Counted from the stretch's first letter, positions 1 through 9,783 are shown. The stretch: DNA of 64,000 bases from CAVSXS01 sp963767715 (GCA_963767715.1 CAVYFA010000016.1:1302001-1366000); one strand, 5' to 3'. The notes: generated by a model from the letters alone, not told the origin. Made by a program: numbers and translations.

Positions 1-1427
1 TTCAGCCGCTCGATTTCCTGCTGCGCATCCCCTATCTGGCGCCCGATGACCTGTCTGCGCTGTGTGATCTGCTGCTCTTCCTGGCGCGCCGTATCGAGCC
101 GCGCGCGTTCCTCCACCATGCGGGTCTCCTGCGTGCGTTTGTCCTGCTGCGCCTGGGAAATGCTCTCGCGCCTCGCCGCGAGCACCTGGTTGCGCTCTCC
201 AAGGTGCTTCTGCTGCCTGCCCAGGTCAGACTGGCTGGCCCCCAGGCGCGCCTGCACCTGGATCAGCTCGCTCTGCGCATTCCGCAGATGCCGTTCCTCC
301 GCCTCAAATGCTTTTTGTGCCTGCGCGACCTGGCCCTCGAATGTGGCCAGAGCCGCGGCATCGCTATCGATAAACTCGTCAGCCTGCTCACACTGCTCTT
401 CCAGGTCGATCAGGTGTTGCTGGGCCGCTATCAGCCGCTCGCGCAGCCGCCGCTCCTCCTGCTGCTGTTCCTCGCGCTGGCGCTGCAGGCCAATCATGCG
501 CTCCTGGCTCACGGCCATCTCGCGTTCGATCTGCTGCGCGCTCGCCAGCCCCTGGTTATACTCCTCGCGCGCTTGCGCGATGGCATTCTGCGCCCCTAGC
601 CTGAGTACCCGCAGCGCTTCACGGCGTTCATCGAGGCCCTGCAAGGCGCGCTCGCCGCTCTGCACACGCTCGGCCATCGCCTGCTCCTCGGCCTCAGTGC
701 GTTCCTGGGTCGTGCGCAGGCGCCGCCACTGCAGGGCATACCAGGTGAGCAGCACATTCTGCAGTTCGCTGTTCAGTTGCCTGTGTTCTATCGCGCGACG
801 CGCCTGCTCCGCCAGTGGCTCCAGGCGCGGCTCGATCTCGCCCACAATATCGCGCAGGCGTTCCAGGTTGCTCTCGGTCTGGCGCAGACGGCCCTCCGAA
901 TCGGCGCGCTGCACCTGGTAGGGGCGAATGCCCGCCGCGTCCTCGAACAGCCCCCGCCGCTCCTCGGCCCGCAGGCTCAAGGCAGCATCGATCAGGCCCT
1001 GCCCGACGACGGTATAGGAATCGTGTCCGATGCGCGCCTGCGCGAGCAGCAGGACGACATCTTTGAGGCGTACTCTCTGCTTGTTGATGAGGTATTCGTT
1101 CTCACCCGATCGATAACTGCGGCGCGTCACCGTCAGCTCGCTGTACTCCGAGGGCACCCAGCCGGTGCTGTTATCCAGCGTCAGCGATACTTCGGCCATG
1201 CCCAGCGCTGACCTGCCATGGCCGCCCGCGAAAATGATATCCTCGCCCTTCTTCCCGCGCAACTGGCGCATACTCTGCTCGCCAAGCACCCAGCGCACCG
1301 CGTCCGCGACATTCGACTTCCCCGCTCCGTTCGGCCCCACGATGGTCGTGATCCCCGTGCTAAACTCAAGCACAGTTCGCGGGGCGAAGCTCTTGAAGCC
1401 CAGCATTTCCAGACGTTTCAGATACAC
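1..1427 (-). CDS. smc: Chromosome segregation protein SMC, N-terminal part (runs off the window)
   Basis: ATPase of the bacterial condensin that organises and segregates the chromosome. The minus-strand frame is open for 475 codons from a GTG at 1427, with an AAGGA-like site upstream, to the left edge. It begins VYLKRLEMLGFKSFA, the classic SMC start, and the Walker A motif GPNGAGKSN follows within the first 40 residues. The ABC-head continuation FEDAAGI lies near residue 150. From about residue 170 on it is a Gln/Glu/Arg-rich heptad coiled coil. The hinge, second coil and C-terminal head are outside the window. Only the partial nature limits the call. Confidence 0.93.
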   Translation of the reverse strand, partial: MYLKRLEMLGFKSFAPRTVLEFSTGITTIVGPNGAGKSNVADAVRWVLGEQSMRQLRGKKGEDIIFAGGHGRSALGMAEVSLTLDNSTGWVPSEYSELTVTRRSYRSGENEYLINKQRVRLKDVVLLLAQARIGHDSYTVVGQGLIDAALSLRAEERRGLFEDAAGIRPYQVQRADSEGRLRQTESNLERLRDIVGEIEPRLEPLAEQARRAIEHRQLNSELQNVLLTWYALQWRRLRTTQERTEAEEQAMAERVQSGERALQGLDERREALRVLRLGAQNAIAQAREEYNQGLASAQQIEREMAVSQERMIGLQRQREEQQQEERRLRERLIAAQQHLIDLEEQCEQADEFIDSDAAALATFEGQVAQAQKAFEAEERHLRNAQSELIQVQARLGASQSDLGRQQKHLGERNQVLAARRESISQAQQDKRTQETRMVEERARLDTARQEEQQITQRRQVIGRQIGDAQQEIERL

Positions 1428-1792
1428 AGCGTTCTCAGTCCTTTAACGTAAGCGTATGATTGCGGCTATGATGATACCATAGACCCGCTCATCCGTCGAG
1501 CCTTCCTTCGCCCTCATAAATTTCCACGACCAAAGCTGGCCAAATCATCCTTCACCCAACCATGCCATCCTGAGCGCAGCGAAGGATCTTGGTCTCCCTG
1601 GCACTCAATTCCACTCAACAAAATGATGATACTAAATCCAAGCAGCGTTGATCACAAATTCCGGGCGAGCGACTACACTTGCTAACAGAGGATAAGCTAT
1701 ACCCGGTCTCCTCCTTTTCGTTGACTGGCCGGATTGCTCCCGAAGTGCAGGGAACGGCGCAAATATCATAGTGTTGAAAGAAGGAAAAGTTT
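1428..1792. other. Intergenic region between smc and the ABC genes
   Basis: About 365 bases between two divergent genes, so it should hold the promoters of smc (minus) and of the ABC cluster (plus). No convincing coding frame is seen on either strand. It contains one copy of the dispersed palindromic repeat at 1567-1589, described separately. No clear consensus promoter was found by eye. Confidence 0.5.
1567..1589 (+). repeat. Dispersed palindromic intergenic repeat, copy A1
   Basis: The unit begins ATCCTGAGCGCAGCGAAGG and ends in ATCT; its ends ATCCT/AGGAT and its centre GCG/CGC can pair. The same unit occurs at 40019-40041 and 40061-40081 in opposite orientation and at 58387-58409 in the same orientation. 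All four copies are intergenic. Confidence 0.85.
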
Positions 1793-2827
1793 ATGGAAAA
1801 AGAACGCTCGCAAGAGCATGTTATCAGTACATCTCGGCTAACAAAGGCTTTTGGCACCCTGATGGCCGTCAATGACCTGCACCTGGAGGTCTTTCGCGGC
1901 GATGTCTTCGGCTTCCTGGGACCGAACGGCTCCGGCAAGACGACGACGATCCGCATGCTGCTGGGTCTGATCCGACCCACGGCAGGCAGCATCTCCCTGT
2001 TTGGCCTGGATAACTCCACGCATCTCCGCGAGATCCTGCCGCGCGTCGGTGCGATCGTTGAGACCCCCGTCTTTTACCCCTACCTCTCGGGCGTCGATAA
2101 TCTGCTCATGGTAGCCGCGGCCTCCGGGATGCAGTTGGGCCGGGCTAACCAGGCGCGCATCGACGAGGTGTTGGACCTGGTGGACCTGGGTGCGCGTGGA
2201 CGGGATGCCTATCGCAAGTACTCGCTCGGAATGAAGCAGCGCCTGGCCATCGGCGCGGCCCTGTTGACCGATCCCGAGATGATTGTACTGGATGAGCCGA
2301 ACAACGGTCTCGATCCCGCCGGCGTTCACGAGGTGCGCCAGTTGATCCTGCGCCTCTCCTCGATCGGCAAGACAATTTTCCTCTCAAGCCATATCCTCTA
2401 CGAGGTCCAGCAGGTTTGCAGCCGCGTAGCCATTTTGCAGAAGGGCAAGCTGCTCAAGCAGGGCAATGTGCAGGAACTGCTGGGCGAGGGCAGGCGGCTC
2501 GTGGTACGCCTGGGCACACCCGAAGAGAACGAGCAGGCTCTGGTCATTCTCCAGCAGGCAAGCCAGGGTGATATGAACTGGATCGCCAGCGCAAGCAGTG
2601 GCACCGATCGGCACGATCTCCCGGCACTGTTTGTGGACGCCCCGGCTTCGCGTTCGCGGGAGATAACCGCACTGCTGGCCCGGTGCAATCTCTTTATCGC
2701 TGAAATGTATCAGTCCGAGGCCAGCCTGGAAGCGTTCTTCCTGGAACTGACCGGTGCGGCGGCCGGCGAAGGCTCGCGAGCCGGCATGACCACTCTGGCC
2801 GGCGAAACCGCATCCACTACGCGCTAA
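1793..2827 (+). CDS. ABC transporter ATP-binding protein (ABC-2 type)
   Basis: Cytoplasmic ATPase subunit that should drive the membrane protein encoded 47 bases downstream. 344 residues. Walker A GPNGSGKT is at residues 43-50, the signature SLGMKQR at about 144-150, and Walker B MIVLDEP at about 163-169 followed by the D-loop GLDP. The C-terminal 110 residues form the accessory domain common in drug- and bacitracin-type exporters (BcrA/CcmA-like). The ATG at 1793 has a GAAGGAAAAG site just before it. The substrate cannot be told from sequence; the sensor kinase pair downstream suggests a stress- or antibiotic-responsive exporter, which is inference. Confidence 0.93.
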   Translation: MEKERSQEHVISTSRLTKAFGTLMAVNDLHLEVFRGDVFGFLGPNGSGKTTTIRMLLGLIRPTAGSISLFGLDNSTHLREILPRVGAIVETPVFYPYLSGVDNLLMVAAASGMQLGRANQARIDEVLDLVDLGARGRDAYRKYSLGMKQRLAIGAALLTDPEMIVLDEPNNGLDPAGVHEVRQLILRLSSIGKTIFLSSHILYEVQQVCSRVAILQKGKLLKQGNVQELLGEGRRLVVRLGTPEENEQALVILQQASQGDMNWIASASSGTDRHDLPALFVDAPASRSREITALLARCNLFIAEMYQSEASLEAFFLELTGAAAGEGSRAGMTTLAGETASTTR

Positions 2828-2874
2828 ATCCTATCCTGGTTCTGTTTCGACTCTCAAAGAAAGTGAGATAAACA

Positions 2875-3909
2875 ATGATTGCTACTACTCAGACCCGGCC
2901 TGATGTTAAGCGTGTCGCGCCGATTGTGATGGGGCGCAAAGATTACCTGAGTGAGCTGCTTCGCCTGGTCGGTATGGATCTGTATAAAGTGCGCCGCCGC
3001 CTGCTGTCAAAGTTGTTGCTCCTCGTTGGGACGCTGGTGATTGCTTTCATCTTTTTAGCAATTGGGATAGTGACCTGGCATTTTGCGAGCTTGCCTGTCA
3101 CCAGCTTTGTGCCTCAGAACTGCGATGGCACGCAGTTCAACGGATGCATCAACCACCCGGCCACCCTGGCCGATATGCAGCACGAGAAGCAGCGCATCTT
3201 GGATGGAGCGTCTCAGCTTCTGAACATACCAGGTATCTGGAACATGGAGGCGCAGTTAGTCGTACAGTTGCTCGTGGTGTTGGGAATCATCCTGGCCGGG
3301 GCGCTGGTGGGCGGTGAATACAGTCTAGGCACCGTGCGTATGATGTTCGCGCGCGGCCCGGCCCGCATGCAGTTTCTTCTTGCGAAAATCGTTGTGCTGG
3401 CTATCTACGTCGTCCCCACGTTTCTATTCTTGATGCTGTTGGGGACAGCCATCGGGGGGATAATGGCACAACTGGCGGGGATTGTTACTGGCCAGAGCTT
3501 CTTGACCGCCGCTCACGTTGGCCACCTGGTTCTGTTCCTGCTGCTGGGGATGCTCTACTGGTTCGCCTTTATGCTGATGGCACTATTCTTTGGCACGCTG
3601 GGCCGTTCGACGGTAGCAGGGATCGTTGGGCCGCTGGTCTGGCTTGCCATTGAGCCCGTGCTCAGCAACCTTATTGCTGGTCTGACTGGCTACTTTAAAG
3701 GCAGCCTGTCGGATTTTTTGAAGGCCATTCCTGATTACTTCCTGGGGAATAACCTCACATCACTCCTTCACAACCAGGCGCACGCGCTCTCAATTTCAGA
3801 CACTGGTGCCTATCCTGATGGACATTCACTCCTGGTTGTAGCCAGCTACCTGGTTGTGTTCGTCGCTGTGGCGAGCCTCTTGACCGTGCGTCGCGACGTG
3901 ACGCAGTAG
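2875..3909 (+). CDS. ABC transporter permease (ABC-2 type)
   Basis: Membrane partner of the preceding ATPase, in the same transcription unit. 344 residues with about six hydrophobic segments: one near 45-70, one near 125-150, two or three packed between 165 and 265, and a last one at about 318-338. A hydrophilic loop with two Cys residues lies between the first two segments and is predicted outside. The motif GGEYSLGTVRMMFARGP after segment two is typical of ABC-2 permeases of the BcrB/NatB type. Start ATG at 2875 follows GAAAGTGAG. A probable terminator follows the stop codon. Confidence 0.9.
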   Translation: MIATTQTRPDVKRVAPIVMGRKDYLSELLRLVGMDLYKVRRRLLSKLLLLVGTLVIAFIFLAIGIVTWHFASLPVTSFVPQNCDGTQFNGCINHPATLADMQHEKQRILDGASQLLNIPGIWNMEAQLVVQLLVVLGIILAGALVGGEYSLGTVRMMFARGPARMQFLLAKIVVLAIYVVPTFLFLMLLGTAIGGIMAQLAGIVTGQSFLTAAHVGHLVLFLLLGMLYWFAFMLMALFFGTLGRSTVAGIVGPLVWLAIEPVLSNLIAGLTGYFKGSLSDFLKAIPDYFLGNNLTSLLHNQAHALSISDTGAYPDGHSLLVVASYLVVFVAVASLLTVRRDVTQ

Positions 3910-3923
3910 TCCCCTGCCTGCTG

Positions 3924-3954
3924 GCTGGGAGCGTACTGCGCGCTCCCGGCTTTT
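3924..3954 (+). terminator. Probable rho-independent terminator after the ABC permease
   Basis: Left arm GCTGGGAGCG pairs with CGCTCCCGGC across a short loop, followed directly by TTTT. It lies 15 bases after the permease stop and would separate the ABC pair from the two-component genes. Confidence 0.7.
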
Positions 3955-4025
3955 CCAGGGCCAGGAAATCCGAGCACGGAGAACTCTATTCATTGCTATA
4001 CGTATTGTTAACATGAAGATGTATG

Positions 4026-4085
4026 AGGAGCGCATGAGCGCTCCTGAAGAGATGTGATAGATTGTAACGGTCATTTGGGTATAAT
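4026..4085 (+). promoter_or_regulatory. Hairpin and -10 element upstream of the histidine kinase gene
   Basis: A perfect stem AGGAGCGC/GCGCTCCT with a four-base loop lies at 4026-4045, and a perfect -10 hexamer TATAAT at 4080-4085, 30 bases before the kinase start. No good -35 box is found at the right spacing, so this may be an activator-dependent promoter. The role of the hairpin is unknown. Confidence 0.4.
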
Positions 4086-4114
4086 AGAGTCGGATACACG
4101 AGCGAGGCAGGGCT

Positions 4115-5665
4115 ATGCAAAGCAGGGCTATTCTTCTTCCGAAACGATTACGCTTCTTGTTCCCGTTTCGCCATTCCGGTTTGCGCGCGCGTATGACTCT
4201 TTCATATGTCGCAGTGTCGCTCGGCTCAGTACTCTCTTTTCAACTGTTCGTCGTGCTGGTAGGGGGCGTGCTTTCTGCTATTTCCTCCGATACTTCGTAC
4301 AGCAGCTTCCTCGTGGTAATGCAACGACAGGCCCAATCCTATGCCCTGGTTGCTGCCCTTCAGGCTCAGGGTGTGGCGCTTGATCCACGTACGAGCTTTA
4401 TCCCTGGGCAAGCTCACACGCTTTCCTTACCTGATCAGGAAAACCTGGTTTATCCCGTCTCCGCTCCCTTTATCCCGACAGCTTCTCTTGACCCAACATC
4501 GGTCACTATAGCTCTGCTTATTGCACCAGATGGCCACCTGGTGGCCAGCTCCTCCCCGTCACGCTATTCCGCCGGGATGGCAGTTTCTGCTCTCTCGCCT
4601 GAGCAAAGGCGAGCGATTGGTTCGGCGCTTGCAGGACGGGCTTCTACGGGAACAGAACACCTCTCTTCCGCCACATTGGGATATGCCGCAGAGCCGGTCT
4701 GGAGCAAGGATCATCGTCCGATTGGCGCGATCTTTTTGCAGGTTCCTGAACCCGAGGATAGTATTTTTTCGAGGCTGGAGAGCTCGTTGTTGAGTAATAT
4801 TCTCTTGCTGATACTTGTGACACCTGTCGGCATCTTTTTTGGCTGGATCACGACGCGTGGCCTGGTGCGACGTGTGCGCCGGCTGGCGGTGGCAACCATG
4901 CAGTTTGCTGGTGGAGATTATACCCCACGGGTCGCTTCGATCCATCAAGATGAGATTGGCCAGTTGGAGCGGCAGTTCAATCAAATGGCCGAGCAACTGA
5001 TGGATAATATCTCCCGGCGCCAACAACTGGCCGAGCAGAACGCCCGCCTGGAGGAGCGCTCGCGTATCTCGCGCGAGTTGCATGATGCTATTTCGCAAGA
5101 TCTCTTCTCGCTGCGTATGCTGGCCGATGGTTTACAGGAGGCTACGCAGGCGGGCACGTCGTCCGCTGACCTGCGCCCGCATATCAGCATGCTAGAGCAA
5201 ACGACAACCAGCATGACTCGCGAGATGCGCGCGCTTTTGCTGGAACTACGCCCCACGCAGTTGGAGAATCTTGGCCTGGTAGGTGCTTTGCGGAAGCTGG
5301 CCCATGCCTATAGCACGCGCCTGGGTATTCCCGTGACGATCGATGTGAAGCCGGTTTCGCTTGATGTCAAGACCGAGCACGCGCTGCTGCGTATCGCTCA
5401 GGAGGCCCTGGCCAATGCCGCGCGCCACTCCGGCGCTACGCTGATCTCGCTTTGCCTGGTGAGCGAAGAACATAGGGTGAAGTTGACTATTATGGATAAT
5501 GGCGTGGGGTTTGCCGCCAATGATGGTGTAGAGCAGCCTGGCCTGGGATTACATATCATGCGAGAGCGTGTTGAGGAGCTGCACGGCACCCTCGATCTCA
5601 GGACTGCGCCCGGCCAGGGCACCTCGATCTCCGTCAATGTACCGCGGGAGGTTGCCGGTGATTAG
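4115..5665 (+). CDS. Sensor histidine kinase, NarL/LiaS type (HisKA_3)
   Basis: Membrane sensor that should phosphorylate the response regulator encoded with an 8-base overlap downstream. 516 residues. Membrane segment about 30-55, an extracytoplasmic sensor region to about 222, second membrane segment about 224-246, HAMP domain to about 300 and a short coiled coil. The phosphoacceptor is His323 in ISRELHDAISQDL, typical of HisKA_3. The ATP-binding HATPase domain carries DNGVGFA and GLGLHIMRERVEEL. Start ATG 4115 is preceded by GAGG at 7 bases. The signal sensed is unknown; flanking ABC genes suggest an envelope stress or drug stimulus. Confidence 0.93.
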   Translation: MQSRAILLPKRLRFLFPFRHSGLRARMTLSYVAVSLGSVLSFQLFVVLVGGVLSAISSDTSYSSFLVVMQRQAQSYALVAALQAQGVALDPRTSFIPGQAHTLSLPDQENLVYPVSAPFIPTASLDPTSVTIALLIAPDGHLVASSSPSRYSAGMAVSALSPEQRRAIGSALAGRASTGTEHLSSATLGYAAEPVWSKDHRPIGAIFLQVPEPEDSIFSRLESSLLSNILLLILVTPVGIFFGWITTRGLVRRVRRLAVATMQFAGGDYTPRVASIHQDEIGQLERQFNQMAEQLMDNISRRQQLAEQNARLEERSRISRELHDAISQDLFSLRMLADGLQEATQAGTSSADLRPHISMLEQTTTSMTREMRALLLELRPTQLENLGLVGALRKLAHAYSTRLGIPVTIDVKPVSLDVKTEHALLRIAQEALANAARHSGATLISLCLVSEEHRVKLTIMDNGVGFAANDGVEQPGLGLHIMRERVEELHGTLDLRTAPGQGTSISVNVPREVAGD

Positions 5666-6323
5666 AGTTGTGCTGGCCGATGATCACGCCGTTGTGCGCC
5701 ACGGACTGCGTTTTATGTTGGAGCAGCGCCCAGATATTCAGGTCGTGGGAGAGTGCGGTGATGGTGCCCGGGCGCTGGAACTGGTTACCGAGCTGTTGCC
5801 TGATGTAGCTCTGCTGGACTTGCTTATGCCTACAATGGATGGGGTAGCAGCAGCGCGCGAGATCAAGCGCCTCGCGCCCAGCACACAGATTATCATTCTC
5901 ACCTCGTACTATGACGATGAGCATATTTTCAACGCCATCAAGGCCGGCGCGCTCTCGTATTTGTTAAAGGAGAGCAGCGCCCAGGAGCTGGTCGAAGCGG
6001 TGCGCGCCGCGGCCCGCGGTGAGAGCAAGCTACACCCCATGGTCGCCACCCGCGTGCTGCGCGAGATGCAGCAGCGCCAGCATTCGCCGCTCAACGATCT
6101 GACTCCCCGCGAACTGGAGGTGCTGACCCGCATCGCTCGCGGGCGCTCAAATCACGAGATTGCGCAGGAGCTGGTCATCAGCGAGCCGACGGTGCGCACC
6201 TATGTGGCAAATATTCTCTCGAAGCTACATCTGACTGACCGCACACAGGCCGCAATTTATGCCCTGCAACAGCACCTGGTCCCCTTGAAAGACGCGCTAG
6301 AGAAAGAAGAAGAGCCCAAGTAA
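5658..6323 (+). CDS. Response regulator, NarL/LuxR family
   Basis: DNA-binding response regulator, partner of the upstream kinase. I place the start at GTG 5658, which overlaps the kinase stop (GTGATTAG) and gives 221 residues beginning VIRVVLADDH. The acidic pocket DD is at 8-9, phosphoacceptor Asp54 in LLDLLMP, and Lys about 104 closes the receiver. The C-terminal LuxR helix-turn-helix, residues about 150-215, contains LTPRELEVLTRIARGRSN. A longer reading that starts inside the kinase gene would lack a receiver-like N terminus and is rejected. Translational coupling to the kinase is expected. Confidence 0.93.
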   Translation: MIRVVLADDHAVVRHGLRFMLEQRPDIQVVGECGDGARALELVTELLPDVALLDLLMPTMDGVAAAREIKRLAPSTQIIILTSYYDDEHIFNAIKAGALSYLLKESSAQELVEAVRAAARGESKLHPMVATRVLREMQQRQHSPLNDLTPRELEVLTRIARGRSNHEIAQELVISEPTVRTYVANILSKLHLTDRTQAAIYALQQHLVPLKDALEKEEEPK

Positions 6324-6447
6324 ATAAAGAGGTTTGGGATCTTTACTTCTCCAGAGAGCTATGTTCATCATGGATTTGCGCCGATTGCAATACTTTTTCA
6401 GCATTTTGCGTAATGTACTGTAGCAATTTTTCTGGAAAGGTGAGCGC

Positions 6448-9168
6448 ATGTGGCCCTATGTACTTCGCCTGCTCCTTCGACAGCCGGGAAAAAGCGCGCT
6501 GGTGAGCAGCGGCTTCCTCCTGGCCGCGTGCGCTCTGATTCTCTTGAGTTCAACGATACAGACGACCGTCGCTGTCGGCAACCAGATCATCAGCCAGAGC
6601 TGGCGATCCAGTTACGACCTGGTTGTGCTTCCACCCCAGGCGCGCCTGGCCTCTACAAACTCTATCCCGGCCGATCTGTTGGAGGGCTACGACGGCGGGA
6701 TCAGCATCCAGCAATACGAGCAGATCAAGGAGCTGGCAGGTATAGAGGTTGCCGCGCCGATAGCCTACATCGGCTACGTGCAGATGCCAACGCCACAGGT
6801 GCTTTTCTCCCAGGACGCGCTCGCTCCCGGTTATTACCGCCTGGACTGGACGCTTACAGCGTTCAACGGTCAGCGCACCATCGTGGAGCGCCGGCAGACG
6901 ACCTACTTCTACCAGTTCGCCAGTTGTAATTATTCCCTATCCGCTCAGGTCATTGATGCGCTCTCACAAAAGAATGTGATTGTAATTTGTAGCGACCTGC
7001 AAAATCCCTGGTCCGAATTTTCTACCGTGGACAGCGGGACATTTTTAATGGCGGCAATTGACCCAACGGCAGAAAATCAGCTTGTTTATCTTGATAAGAG
7101 TATCAGCGCCGGGCGCATGCTCTCCTCTCAGGATACGCTGAACATTAACCTCGACCCAAAACTGGGTAGCGTGCTCGACTGCCCGACTCCTCAGTCACCA
7201 CCCTCGAACTGTAAACATATCCCGAACTACAATATTCCGGTCCTCTTCCAAAAACCACTTCCAGGGCAGGTAGCGCTCAGGGGCAAATTCGCCCGCATCG
7301 CTCCGGCCACTATAGACCCACAGGTTGTCCTTGCGCGCGGCGGTTCCGCTTACCTTTCGCACTTTCCTCCTCTACAGGTCATTTTCCAGGGAGACGTTCC
7401 ACTTGCACAGAACGATCCGCAGGCCTTCACGAACCGCGAAATCGTCTGGAACGGTCACAACTGGCAGCCCTTTGTCCCATTCTACGGGAAAGATCCGGCT
7501 TACTATAGTATCAAATTCCTCTATACCCCATCCGGTCTCACCTACCAGCCAGCGCCGCCACCTGGACAATCAGGCACAGCCTATATCTTGCTCCCCGGTG
7601 GCGTGCAAGGGCCGGAGGTAGCTTTCCGGCATCTGCAAGCGCTGCATATCTCCGAGGGGAAAAATAGTTTCACGCCAAAAGCCTTCTACTATCTCGATCC
7701 CCTCGGCGAATTCACCGGCGATACCCTGGCCGCGCAGTTCAGCAACCCGCTGAACTGGCTCCCCGAAAACACCTATACCTCTCCACCGGCCGTGCTGCGC
7801 TACGATGCGCAGGGAAATCCCGTCGCGCCGGCGAATATGCTGCCGACCACCAATCCCGCCGGGTACATTCTCCAGCCTCCGCTCGCGCTCACAACGCTGA
7901 CCACGGCCGTACGCCTGCGCGGAAATAATATCATCAGCGCTATCCGCGTGCGCGTCAGCGGGGTCGATGCCGCCAATCCCGCAAGCTGGAAGCGCATTCA
8001 GCAGGAGGCAGCCCTCATCGAGCAGCGCACCCACCTGCGTGTGCTGGTGACGCTCGGCTCGTCGCCCCGGCCAACGCTGGTGTACGTGCCGGGAGTGAAG
8101 CAGGGCCAGTTCGGCGCGAATCAGCCTGTATCGCCTATCGGATGGATAGAGGAGCGCTGGATCGCCATCGGCGCCTCCATCCTCTACCTCGCCCAGCTCG
8201 GCCTGACGCGGCTGCTGCTGATCGCTGCCGTGCTGTTTGTCTGTTTCGGCTACCTGCTCGTCTCGTTCAGCTCACTCGTCGCTGCCCAGCGCGGCGAATT
8301 CGCCGTACTGAGCGCGCTGGGGTGGCGACCCTGGCAGCCGGCGCGCATGTTCCTGGCACAGGCCCTGCTGCTGGCAGTGATCGGGGGCGCTCTGGGAACA
8401 GTCATCGCGCTCCTGCTTGCCACGCTCTTGAACGCGACACCCATCTGGTTGATCGTGATCTGGACGATACCGGCCATGTTCATCCTTGCTCTGCTGAGCG
8501 CGCTCTACCCGCTCTGGCTGATCTGGCATATACGGCCCGCAGAAATCTTACGAGCCGGGTCTTCGATTTCTTCCGAAAGGGCAAGGCTGTGGCGCATTCC
8601 TCTCTGGTCATTCACCTCACCACTCTGGTCGCTCGTATTTCGTAACCTCGCACGGGCGAGAGCGCGGGCGCTGCTGGCAATCACCAGCCTCTGCCTCTCC
8701 TCTCTTCTATTAATTGTGATGTTCAGTAGCATACTCGCGCTGCGCCAGACGCTCACAGGCACGCTCCTGGGTAACTATGTTCTTGTGGAAACGGCACTAC
8801 CACAAATCGCGGGGTGCGTTTTTGCTGTACTGCTCTCGTTCCTGAGCATAGCCGACCTACTGCTGCTGCATGTGCGAGAACGGCAGCGCGAAATTGGCCT
8901 GTTGCTGGCGTTGGGTTGGCAGGCGGCCATGGTCCAGCGCTTGTTTATGCGGGAAGGTATTACATTTGCATTGATGGGCGCATTGCCCGGCGCGCTGATA
9001 GCAGAATGGGTCTTGAACACACAGCACGCCAGCCAGCAACTCGTTTCTCCGCTGTTGGTCGCGCTTGGGGCCATTCTCCTGATGGTACTGGTGGCGTCAT
9101 TGGCCTCGATCCCCGCCCTGCGCGCCATACAACGCATGCAGATCCATGATATACTGCGAGCAGAGTGA
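6448..9168 (+). CDS. Large FtsX/MacB-type ABC transporter permease
   Basis: Membrane subunit of a mechanotransmission-type ABC exporter. 906 residues, larger than most MacB proteins. One membrane segment at about 12-35 is followed by an outside domain of roughly 530 residues, then three segments between about 570 and 700 (first FtsX domain), a segment near 735-765, and three more between about 785 and 890 (second FtsX domain). It ends in RMQIHDILRAE, typical of FtsX permeases. Start ATG 6448 has GGAAAGGTGA before it. The ATPase likely belonging to it is at 10609, beyond a sigma/anti-sigma pair. The substrate is unknown. Confidence 0.88.
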   Translation: MWPYVLRLLLRQPGKSALVSSGFLLAACALILLSSTIQTTVAVGNQIISQSWRSSYDLVVLPPQARLASTNSIPADLLEGYDGGISIQQYEQIKELAGIEVAAPIAYIGYVQMPTPQVLFSQDALAPGYYRLDWTLTAFNGQRTIVERRQTTYFYQFASCNYSLSAQVIDALSQKNVIVICSDLQNPWSEFSTVDSGTFLMAAIDPTAENQLVYLDKSISAGRMLSSQDTLNINLDPKLGSVLDCPTPQSPPSNCKHIPNYNIPVLFQKPLPGQVALRGKFARIAPATIDPQVVLARGGSAYLSHFPPLQVIFQGDVPLAQNDPQAFTNREIVWNGHNWQPFVPFYGKDPAYYSIKFLYTPSGLTYQPAPPPGQSGTAYILLPGGVQGPEVAFRHLQALHISEGKNSFTPKAFYYLDPLGEFTGDTLAAQFSNPLNWLPENTYTSPPAVLRYDAQGNPVAPANMLPTTNPAGYILQPPLALTTLTTAVRLRGNNIISAIRVRVSGVDAANPASWKRIQQEAALIEQRTHLRVLVTLGSSPRPTLVYVPGVKQGQFGANQPVSPIGWIEERWIAIGASILYLAQLGLTRLLLIAAVLFVCFGYLLVSFSSLVAAQRGEFAVLSALGWRPWQPARMFLAQALLLAVIGGALGTVIALLLATLLNATPIWLIVIWTIPAMFILALLSALYPLWLIWHIRPAEILRAGSSISSERARLWRIPLWSFTSPLWSLVFRNLARARARALLAITSLCLSSLLLIVMFSSILALRQTLTGTLLGNYVLVETALPQIAGCVFAVLLSFLSIADLLLLHVRERQREIGLLLALGWQAAMVQRLFMREGITFALMGALPGALIAEWVLNTQHASQQLVSPLLVALGAILLMVLVASLASIPALRAIQRMQIHDILRAE

Positions 9169-9189
9169 GCATGTGAGGAAGTACCAGGT

Positions 9190-9783
9190 ATGAAAAGCAT
9201 CACCTTTTCTGCAGCATGGTCAACTCTGAGAAGAGCTGAGAACCAGCAAGAACGCCTCTCAAGAGAGCAGGCTGCCTGCTTTGATGCCATCTACCAGCAG
9301 TATTACCCGCCTATCTGCGCGTTTTTACACTTCCTCGTCGGAACCCCTGAAGCCGCGGAAGACCTGACCTCGCTCGTGTTTGAAAAGGCCTGGCTACACC
9401 TGGACGATCTTCGCTCGCCGGACACGGCCGGCCCCTGGCTATTTCGCATCGCACGCAATTGCGCCACCGATTACTTCCGGCGCTGCAAGCCCACGCTTTC
9501 GCTTGAACAACTTCTTCCCGCCGTCCATCTCCAGGCAGGTTCCCTGGAAGAGGCAGCGATCGCTCGTGAGGAGGAACGTATCCTCCTGGCCCATCTCAGA
9601 GCCCTGCCAGAGCGCGAACGTGAGGTAATCGGCCTGAAATTTGTGGTGGGATTGACCAATCGAGAAATCGCGCGGTCTCTCCAACTTCCCGAGGGGACGG
9701 TTAGCTCTTTACTCTACCGCGGATTACGACGCCTGCGCTCCGCTCTCAAAGAGGAAGGGGGATCACATGAAACATCACGCTGA
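9190..9783 (+). CDS. ECF-type RNA polymerase sigma factor
   Basis: Alternative sigma factor of 197 residues. Region 2 (about 28-95) includes DAIYQQYYPPICAFLHFLVG and AEDLTSLVFEKAW. Region 4 (about 135-190) includes LPEREREVIGLKFVVGLTNR and the helix-turn-helix that ends in EGTVSSLLYRGLRRLR. It starts 21 bases after the permease stop and overlaps the next gene by 17 bases. The arrangement suggests a sigma/anti-sigma pair that controls the surrounding exporter genes, which is inference. Confidence 0.92.
   Translation: MKSITFSAAWSTLRRAENQQERLSREQAACFDAIYQQYYPPICAFLHFLVGTPEAAEDLTSLVFEKAWLHLDDLRSPDTAGPWLFRIARNCATDYFRRCKPTLSLEQLLPAVHLQAGSLEEAAIAREEERILLAHLRALPEREREVIGLKFVVGLTNREIARSLQLPEGTVSSLLYRGLRRLRSALKEEGGSHETSR

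Noticed and set aside
46..921. Long plus-strand open frame with many Ser, Arg and Cys
   Set aside because: It is the complement of the SMC coiled coil. The composition is typical of antisense frames in GC-rich coiled-coil genes, while the minus strand gives a clear SMC protein.
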